DNA of 18,453 bases. Source: CAITZA01 sp937915285. Lineage in GTDB: Bacteria > Desulfobacterota > Desulfomonilia > Desulfomonilales > Desulfomonilaceae. The stretch covers positions 1 to 18,453 of the forward strand of contig DAISIV010000061.1 in assembly GCA_036821825.1 (NCBI GenBank), in the 5' to 3' direction. This document shows positions 7,027-13,248 of the stretch, in pieces. How positions within the stretch are numbered: the first letter of the stretch is position 1; each line of letters starts with the position of its first letter. The translations under genes and the position numbers were made by a program. A model generated the notes under the pieces. That model had not been told where the DNA came from. It ran no database searches and saw nothing but the letters and a program-made list of their open reading frames with translations.

Positions 7027-9179
7027 AAACCCGAATATGGAATCACATCATTTTCAAGCTCGCTCTCATGGTAATTGCCGCCAGCTCAGTAGTATTCGGA
7101 TTCGTTCTCGCTTATAGCTATACCTTTTCAAAAGAGATCATTTTAAAGGACGCTGAACGTCGAGCCAGATACCTTTCTTTGTCGGTCGCAAGGCGCATAG
7201 AACAGGAATTTCGTGCTGTGGAAAAGGCGCCAATAGGCCTCAAGGCTTTCCTGGAAACCCCTTCTTCGGATCTTTCTGGCCTGGATAATCTCATTCTGAG
7301 ATCAGTAAAGGATCATTCCGAGGTTTTCGGAATAGCAGTAGCTTTCGAAGAATGGGCTTTCGACAAAAACACTCCCCTATACTGTTCGTATTACTACAAA
7401 AAAGACGGCCAGTACGTGTATCAGGGTCTGAGTCCGGAAACCGAGGACTATCTTCGCAAGGACTGGTATCACATCCCCAAGGTTCTTAACCGTGCGGTCT
7501 GGATAGAGCCGTATTTCGACGAGGGCGCAAAAGAGGTAATGACTTCTTACTCAGCGCCTTTTTATTATGTGAATCCTGATGGTAGCCAGGGAGATTTCCG
7601 AGGCGTAGTTGTAGCTGATGTTTCACTAAAATGGCTTAGTGAGCTAGTGGCGTCAGTCACTACGGTAAGGGATTCCCAATTTTTCATCATCTCGGATTCC
7701 GGTCGTTTTGTGACTCACCGAATACCTGAATTCATAATGCGTGAGACGATTTTCAGTCTGGCGGAAAACCACAATGACTCAAAACTCAGAGACCTCGGGC
7801 GCACAATGCTAAAAGAGGGGTCCGGAATATCGGTTCTGGATTACTCTCCGCTGTTTCCAAAAGGCGCTGTTTTGGCTCACGCCCAGATAACCTCCCCAAA
7901 ATGGTCTCTTGCAGCCGTTTATTCCAAAGACGCGCTTTTTGAAGACATCCAGGGGTTGCATCGGGAGACGCTGATCCTGTCTATCGTGGGCATTTTAATG
8001 ATGCTTGTACCAAGTTTTCTCGTTGCAAGGTCCATTGCCAGACCGCTCAGAAAAATGGCTGAGGCTGCAAGGAAAATAAAACAGGGGGATTTGGACATCG
8101 ACCTGAGTGATGTCAAGGTGAAGGACGAAGTCGGTGAGCTGGCGGAATCCTTGACAGAGATGAGTCAGGGGCTGAAAGAACGCGATTTTATTCGGGATAC
8201 TTTTGGCAGATATCTGACTAAGGAAGTCGTCAGCAGTATTCTGGAATCCAAGGATGGTCTAAAGCTTGGAGGTGAACAGCGCGAAATATCGGTTATGATG
8301 TCCGATCTGAGAGGTTTTACAGCGTTGACGTCGAACATGGCCCCTGAGGATGTCATCAAGTTTCTTAACCGTTACCTTGGAAGCATGATAGAAATTCTCA
8401 TTGAATATCGTGGAACCATAGACGAGATAATTGGGGACGGTATTCTGGCATTCTTTGGGGCTCCGCAGGACCTCGATGATCATCCCGCCAGGGCTGTCGC
8501 ATGCGCTTTAAGGATGCAGAACGCCATGGAGCACATCAACGCCCTTAATGAGGCTGACGGATTGCCGCACCTTGAGATGGGTGTGGCGATAAATACCGGT
8601 AGCGTAGTCGTGGGTAACATCGGATCTGAAAAAAGGTCCAAGTACGGGGCTGTTGGAGCGCAGGTTAATTTCACCGGCAGAATGGAATCATTCACAACAG
8701 GTGGTCAGGTCCTAGTCAGCCAGGCCACATACGACAAGTTGAACGACAAACTTGAAATCAAGACCAGGCTCAGCGTTGAAATGAAAGGTGTGGTTGGGAA
8801 AGTCAATCTTTACCAGGTTACCGGCATAAGGGGTGAATACGAAGTCAAGCTCAGCGACAGGTGTTACAGGTTTAAAGATCTGGATAAACCACTGAGTGTA
8901 TGTTTCTTTGGAATGGATTCCAAGATTATAGATGAAAAGATGCGCGAAGGGTCCATTGTTCAGCTATCTCCGACCAGCGCAGTTGTCAAAACATCGGACC
9001 AAATAGGGCAATGGGAAGATCTTCGTATGTCTCTTTGTGACAAGGCTTACGAGGGTTTTGGAGATATGTATGGCAAGGTTATTTCAATTGAGAAGGATGA
9101 CCACCATAATATCGCAATGATACGTTTTACTTCAGTGGCTCCACAAATTTACAAGGTATTCCGGGAGGCTTTGCTCTAA
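7023..9179 (+). CDS. Membrane class III nucleotide cyclase with Cache-like sensor and HAMP
   Basis: This 718-residue protein makes a cyclic nucleotide from an NTP in response to a periplasmic signal. A membrane segment at about 10-30 is followed by a periplasmic Cache-like sensor (about 35-310), a second membrane segment (about 317-337) and a HAMP linker (about 336-390). Next come the cyclase lead-in RDTFGRYLTKEVV and the catalytic domain (about 415-600). Metal ligands are Asp428 (MSDLRGFT) and Asp472 (IDEIIGDG). The transition-state residues Asn549 and Arg553 lie in VNFTGR. The base-selecting positions are Glu468 (usually Lys) and Gly542 (usually Thr or Asp), so the product could be cGMP rather than cAMP. 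About 110 C-terminal residues form a beta-rich region that could be a PilZ-like barrel; I see no RxxxR c-di-GMP motif in it. The GTG start overlaps the previous stop, and AGGGGA at 7012-7017 is a good Shine-Dalgarno sequence. Confidence 0.92.
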   Translation: MKTRIWNHIIFKLALMVIAASSVVFGFVLAYSYTFSKEIILKDAERRARYLSLSVARRIEQEFRAVEKAPIGLKAFLETPSSDLSGLDNLILRSVKDHSEVFGIAVAFEEWAFDKNTPLYCSYYYKKDGQYVYQGLSPETEDYLRKDWYHIPKVLNRAVWIEPYFDEGAKEVMTSYSAPFYYVNPDGSQGDFRGVVVADVSLKWLSELVASVTTVRDSQFFIISDSGRFVTHRIPEFIMRETIFSLAENHNDSKLRDLGRTMLKEGSGISVLDYSPLFPKGAVLAHAQITSPKWSLAAVYSKDALFEDIQGLHRETLILSIVGILMMLVPSFLVARSIARPLRKMAEAARKIKQGDLDIDLSDVKVKDEVGELAESLTEMSQGLKERDFIRDTFGRYLTKEVVSSILESKDGLKLGGEQREISVMMSDLRGFTALTSNMAPEDVIKFLNRYLGSMIEILIEYRGTIDEIIGDGILAFFGAPQDLDDHPARAVACALRMQNAMEHINALNEADGLPHLEMGVAINTGSVVVGNIGSEKRSKYGAVGAQVNFTGRMESFTTGGQVLVSQATYDKLNDKLEIKTRLSVEMKGVVGKVNLYQVTGIRGEYEVKLSDRCYRFKDLDKPLSVCFFGMDSKIIDEKMREGSIVQLSPTSAVVKTSDQIGQWEDLRMSLCDKAYEGFGDMYGKVISIEKDDHHNIAMIRFTSVAPQIYKVFREALL

Positions 9180-9224
9180 ACGATAGGTTTGCTTGACGTA
9201 AGTCATCTCAACATTTTTAGACAA

Positions 9225-9266
9225 AACATGTTCCATTACAATGCTGAATGAATTTTCTGGAATGTT
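9225..9266 (+). repeat. Imperfect inverted repeat before the small exported protein
   Basis: AACA-TG-TTCCA (9225-9235) can pair with TGGAATGTT (9258-9266), giving nine pairs with a 2-base bulge and a 22-base loop. It lies just upstream of the AGGAGAAAGG ribosome-binding site (9271-9280). It could be an operator or a leader hairpin. A poor promoter-like TTGACG at 9193-9198 precedes it, but no convincing -10 box follows at the right spacing. Confidence 0.25.
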
Positions 9267-9289
9267 AAACAGGAGAAAGGATAAGAATC

Positions 9290-9718
9290 ATGAAAAAAAA
9301 CATTTGTTTTGTCAGCTCGTTGTTAGTTGTCCTATGTTGCACAAGCATTTTGGCTGACTCGACCATCCCCAACCTGGTTGGAGTGTGGACCGTAAAGGCC
9401 GAGGGCGGTGTAATCCTCAGGGGAGCTGAACAAGGTCCTGGAACGCATCACAAGGGCGAGTTCAGTGCGCTGGACGCAGAGGTGGTTGTGACAAAGCAGC
9501 AGGGTAGAGTGTTGCACGGAATGTTTAAGTCAGCCAAGTCCTCAGAGAAGTTTATCGCCGTGATCGGACATGACAATGAGACCTTTTACTATGCAGACCA
9601 AGACGGATTTCTCGATGGAATCATAGAGGATAAAGATACCATACAGGTGATATACCGTCATGTTACAGGCAATGACATAGTTGCCGCTGTCGGGATTTGG
9701 ACTCGCAAGAAACAGTAG
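9290..9718 (+). CDS. Small exported protein of unknown function
   Basis: I do not recognise this 142-residue protein. It begins with a clear signal peptide: Lys-rich start, a hydrophobic core at about 5-21, and probable cleavage after Ala22 in SILADS. The mature part, about 120 residues, is rich in alternating hydrophobic residues. It opens with NLVGVWTVKAEGGV and ends with VAAVGIWTRKKQ. The repeated VG.WT pattern at both ends suggests a small closed beta-barrel of lipocalin-like or similar shape, which is an inference. Translation start is supported by AGGAGAAAGG at 9271-9280. It lies 110 bases after the cyclase gene and 82 bases before the exporter block on the same strand, so it could be an accessory of the exporter or an independent periplasmic protein. 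It has no double-glycine leader, so it is not an obvious exporter substrate. Confidence 0.8.
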   Translation: MKKNICFVSSLLVVLCCTSILADSTIPNLVGVWTVKAEGGVILRGAEQGPGTHHKGEFSALDAEVVVTKQQGRVLHGMFKSAKSSEKFIAVIGHDNETFYYADQDGFLDGIIEDKDTIQVIYRHVTGNDIVAAVGIWTRKKQ

Positions 9719-9800
9719 TAGACTTGACTGGTGTTAAATATATCTCGTCTTCATCACAAACCTGATTGACTAGCGCAGTATTCGGATCGGTTTTTAACCA

Positions 9801-11048
9801 ATGGCAGAGATATTCAGGCAAGAGGTTCTCGACCGGCTCAACTCTCCGGAACGTCTGGATGAGTTGCTGCGCATTACATCTCCACAAGGCTGGGTAGGGT
9901 TACTAGCAGCCACCCTTGTCATCTTGACGGCTCTGGCCTGGGGTATATTTGGAACTATTCCTACAAAGGTTGATGGGTTAGGAATATTCATAGACCCCAG
10001 GGGCATTCATCCCGTTGTCGCTCTCGGTTCAGGAAGGCTCAGTTCCATAAAGGTAAAGATAGGTGACACGCTGGACGCGGGTCAATTAGTAGCCACAATG
10101 ACCAACCCAGACGTTCAAAAACAACTGGATAATCAAAAGATACTCTTCTCCAACCTGGAAGCCGAGTATGCTCAGGAGAAGAATCTCATAGAAAAAGAGG
10201 CTGAATCCAGACGAAGGGTTCTAGCCGCTCAACGGGAGAACATTGGCAACTCCATAAAGATTCAGGAAAGCAAGGCTAAATGGCTCAATGATCGCCTAAA
10301 GGCATATGAGGAACTTTTCGACCAGGGATATGTGCTTAAGCAGAATGTTGTCCAGACGAGGCTGGATCTTGACAACACAATGCTTGAGACCGAAAAGCTC
10401 AAGAGCGATCTTGGAAACAATCATTTACAGGAGGTTGAACTCCAGGAGAGCGTCCAGCAAAGGATATTCAAACAGAAATTCGACATTGAACAGGCCCGGG
10501 GCAAGATGGAGTTGCTCGAACGCCAACTCGAGGAATCAACGAGGGTTCTCAGTCCCCTCAAGGGTACGGTTGTTTCCCTGGAGGCCATGGAAGAGTCAAT
10601 AGTTCAGGCAGGTATGACAATCGTGAATGTTGAACCGCTTGAAACTGATCTCACTGTCTTCATGACCGTGGCGGCTATGAAGGGCAAGAAGATTCTTCCG
10701 GGCATGACTGCCGAAATAACTCCCAGTACTGTTAAAAGGGAAGAGTATGGATACATAATAGGAACTGTAGATGGAATAAGCGAATTCCCTGTAACAGCAG
10801 ACAGCCTGATGAGGCTTTTTAACAACCGCAGTTTTGTGGAGGACGCAATCCGTTTCGGCCCACTAACATCGGTCAATGTTACTCTGGTCAAGGACGATTC
10901 AACCAGAAGTGGATTCAAATGGTCGAGCCAGAAGGGGTCGCGAATTCTGGTAACGGTGGGAACTCTTTGTACTGGCGAGGTAGTTGTCAAACTGCAGTCG
11001 CCTATATCTCTGGTGGTACCAAAACTCAAAGAATGGATAGGCCAATAG
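9801..11048 (+). CDS. HlyD-family adaptor of an NHLP/NHLM-type peptide exporter
   Basis: This 415-residue membrane-fusion protein would bridge the inner-membrane ABC exporter and the outer-membrane channel. A short cytoplasmic N-terminus (FRQEVLDRLNSPERLDELL) is typical of the adaptor found with NHLP bacteriocin exporters. One membrane segment lies at about 30-52. A biotinyl-lipoyl-like half follows (SGRLSSIKVKIGDTLDAG, about 73-90), then a long coiled coil (about 105-245), the second lipoyl half (LSPLKGTVVSLEAMEESIVQAG, in part, about 251-272) and a C-terminal beta-barrel region. The ATG start has only a weak ribosome-binding site, but the N-terminus fits the family. Its stop is 1 base before the next start codon, so the exporter genes are cotranscribed. 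The family name comes from my knowledge of the NHLM protein groups (TIGR03794); no search was run. Confidence 0.88.
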   Translation: MAEIFRQEVLDRLNSPERLDELLRITSPQGWVGLLAATLVILTALAWGIFGTIPTKVDGLGIFIDPRGIHPVVALGSGRLSSIKVKIGDTLDAGQLVATMTNPDVQKQLDNQKILFSNLEAEYAQEKNLIEKEAESRRRVLAAQRENIGNSIKIQESKAKWLNDRLKAYEELFDQGYVLKQNVVQTRLDLDNTMLETEKLKSDLGNNHLQEVELQESVQQRIFKQKFDIEQARGKMELLERQLEESTRVLSPLKGTVVSLEAMEESIVQAGMTIVNVEPLETDLTVFMTVAAMKGKKILPGMTAEITPSTVKREEYGYIIGTVDGISEFPVTADSLMRLFNNRSFVEDAIRFGPLTSVNVTLVKDDSTRSGFKWSSQKGSRILVTVGTLCTGEVVVKLQSPISLVVPKLKEWIGQ

Positions 11049-11049
11049 T

Positions 11050-13248
11050 TTGCTGGATTTACTAAAGAAATGGTTATCCAGTAAAGACACGGCAAAACCC
11101 AGGCGTGTCCGTACTCCCACTGTGTTGCAAATGGAGGCTGCAGAATGCGGCGCCGCATGTCTGACCATGATCCTTGCCCATTACGGAAGGTGGGTCCCGC
11201 TCGACAAGGTGCGTCAGGACTGTGGGGTCTCAAGAGACGGCAGTAAGGCCAGTTATGTTGTAAAAGCCGCTGAAGGTTATGGTCTTTATGGCCAGGGACT
11301 TAGGGTCACACCCGACAGTATAAAAAATCTAAAATTCCCACTGATAGCTTTCTGGAACCTTAATCACTTCGTCGTAGTTGAGGGATTTGACAAGAAACGA
11401 TGGTTTCTAAACGATCCCGCTGAAGGTCCACGCTATGTAACTTACGAAGAATTCGATAGAAGCCTTAGCGGTGTAGCGCTTACATTCGACAGAGGCCCCC
11501 AATTCACAGAGGGAGGCCAAAAACCCAGTCTTTTTAACTCACTCAAAAAGCGTGCAGTGGGGATGGGGCAGGCCCTGACTTACGCCATCCTGACTGGTCT
11601 GCTGCTGACTTTCATTGGTCTGGTCATCCCATCGTTCACAAAGGTCTACGTTGATCATTACCTGATGGACAAGCAGGTCGACTGGCTAAAAGCGCTGCTG
11701 TGGATCATGCTCATTACGATTTTTCTTAACATGGCCGTCACATGGCTTCAGCAGAACATCCTGCTTAAACTTAATTTCAAACTTGCCCTGAGCAGTTCAT
11801 CAGATTTTTTCCGTCACCTGTTGCGCCTTCCCGTGGATTTTTTCTTTCAGCGTTATAGCGGTGAAATACAGTCCAGGGTATCGCTGAACGACCAGGTCGC
11901 CGCGCTCCTCTCGGGACCTCTGTCCAGCACTTTACTGCATTGTCTTACCGTTGTTTTCTTTGTCGCAGTGATGCTTAGCTATAGCTTCCTGCTGACTGCG
12001 ATCGGGGTGGTTGGGGCCATACTAAACCTTTTAGCCCTTCAAGGGGTTTCCAGGAAACGCAAGGATCTTAACAAACGTTTGTTGCAGGAGAGAGGAAAAC
12101 TCATTGGTGTGACCATGTCGGGGATCTACATGATAGAAACCCTTAAATCGGCCGGACGGGAAGACGATTTCTTTTCCCGCTGGTCGGGTTATCAGGCAAA
12201 GACCACTACATCAAGCCAGGAACTTGGTTTGTGGTCAGCGCTTCTTGACAGGGTTCCACCGCTACTAACCTCCCTAAACCATATCTCAGTGCTAGGGTTT
12301 GGCGGAATTCTGGTGATGAGGGGTTATTTGACCGTTGGCGATCTTTTGGCTTTTCAGGCTTTACTCTCGGGTTTTACTCAGCCGATCAACAGTCTGGTGG
12401 GATTGGGTGGCCAGCTCCAGGAGATTGAAGGAGACCTTGCCAGGCTTGACGACGTTCTTGCAAACCCGATTGATACCGAACTGGCAAAGGCTGAAGCAGT
12501 AAGGCTGACTCCCGAAACAGCCACCAAACTTAATGGACATATTGAAATCTCAAATATCTCTTTTGCTTACGGCAGATTTGACAAATCCTTCATAGACGGA
12601 TTCAGTCTGACGATAGAGCCTGGAAGTCGTGTGGCATTGGTGGGGGCATCCGGGAGTGGAAAATCTACCCTGGGGAACCTGGTGGCCGGACTGTTCATAC
12701 CCACCGCCGGAGAAATCCGCTTCGATGGCAAACTGCGATCTGAAATACCCAGGCTTGTGATGGCCAATTCACTGGCAAAGGTGGATCAGGATGTTTTTCT
12801 ATTTGAGGGCTCGATCAGAGACAACATCTCCCTGTGGAATGACAGCGTAACTGATACTGCCATCATACAGGCTGCAAAGGACGCCTGCATTCATGATGTG
12901 ATCAGTTCCAGGCCTCTGGGTTATGAAGACAATGTTCTTGAGGCCGGCCGCAACTTCAGCGGTGGTCAACGGCAACGTCTGGAAATTGCCAGGGCGCTTG
13001 CCCTTGAACCTTCCATACTCATCTTGGACGAGGCTACAAGCGCTTTGGACCCCCTTACCGAAAAGATCATAGATGACAATCTCAGACGTAGAGGTTGTTC
13101 CTGCCTCATAATTGCGCATCGCCTGAGCACCATCCGTGACAGTGACGAAATAATCGTTCTCAAGAGTGGCAAGGTCATCGAAAGAGGCCGTCATGAGGAT
13201 CTTGTTGCGCTCCAGGGATACTATGCGGAACTGGTGAAGGATACTTAA
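11050..13248 (+). CDS. NHLP-type ABC exporter with C39 leader peptidase
   Basis: This 732-residue protein cleaves the leader from a precursor peptide and exports the core using ATP. The N-terminal C39 domain has the whole active site: Gln27 and Cys33 in LQMEAAECGAAC, His106 in NLNHFVVVEGF and Asp122 in FLNDPAEG. A membrane domain of about six helices spans about 165-460. The ATPase has Walker A GASGSGKST (532-540), a Q-loop in VDQDVFLFEGSI, signature FSGGQ (636-640), Walker B ILILDEAT (Asp660, Glu661) and H-loop His690, so it looks fully active. It matches the NHLM ABC1 group (TIGR03796) from memory. The TTG start at 11050 is chosen because the next in-frame ATG (Met28) would remove part of the C39 motif. 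A GGATAGG sequence ends 8 bases upstream. It is followed without a gap by the second ABC gene. Confidence 0.92.
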   Translation: MLDLLKKWLSSKDTAKPRRVRTPTVLQMEAAECGAACLTMILAHYGRWVPLDKVRQDCGVSRDGSKASYVVKAAEGYGLYGQGLRVTPDSIKNLKFPLIAFWNLNHFVVVEGFDKKRWFLNDPAEGPRYVTYEEFDRSLSGVALTFDRGPQFTEGGQKPSLFNSLKKRAVGMGQALTYAILTGLLLTFIGLVIPSFTKVYVDHYLMDKQVDWLKALLWIMLITIFLNMAVTWLQQNILLKLNFKLALSSSSDFFRHLLRLPVDFFFQRYSGEIQSRVSLNDQVAALLSGPLSSTLLHCLTVVFFVAVMLSYSFLLTAIGVVGAILNLLALQGVSRKRKDLNKRLLQERGKLIGVTMSGIYMIETLKSAGREDDFFSRWSGYQAKTTTSSQELGLWSALLDRVPPLLTSLNHISVLGFGGILVMRGYLTVGDLLAFQALLSGFTQPINSLVGLGGQLQEIEGDLARLDDVLANPIDTELAKAEAVRLTPETATKLNGHIEISNISFAYGRFDKSFIDGFSLTIEPGSRVALVGASGSGKSTLGNLVAGLFIPTAGEIRFDGKLRSEIPRLVMANSLAKVDQDVFLFEGSIRDNISLWNDSVTDTAIIQAAKDACIHDVISSRPLGYEDNVLEAGRNFSGGQRQRLEIARALALEPSILILDEATSALDPLTEKIIDDNLRRRGCSCLIIAHRLSTIRDSDEIIVLKSGKVIERGRHEDLVALQGYYAELVKDT

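Noticed and set aside
9724..9800. TTGACT sequences at 9724-9729 and 9766-9771 as promoters for the exporter block.
   Set aside because: No -10-like hexamer lies 16-18 bases downstream of either. From the second, transcription would start at or after the adaptor start codon.
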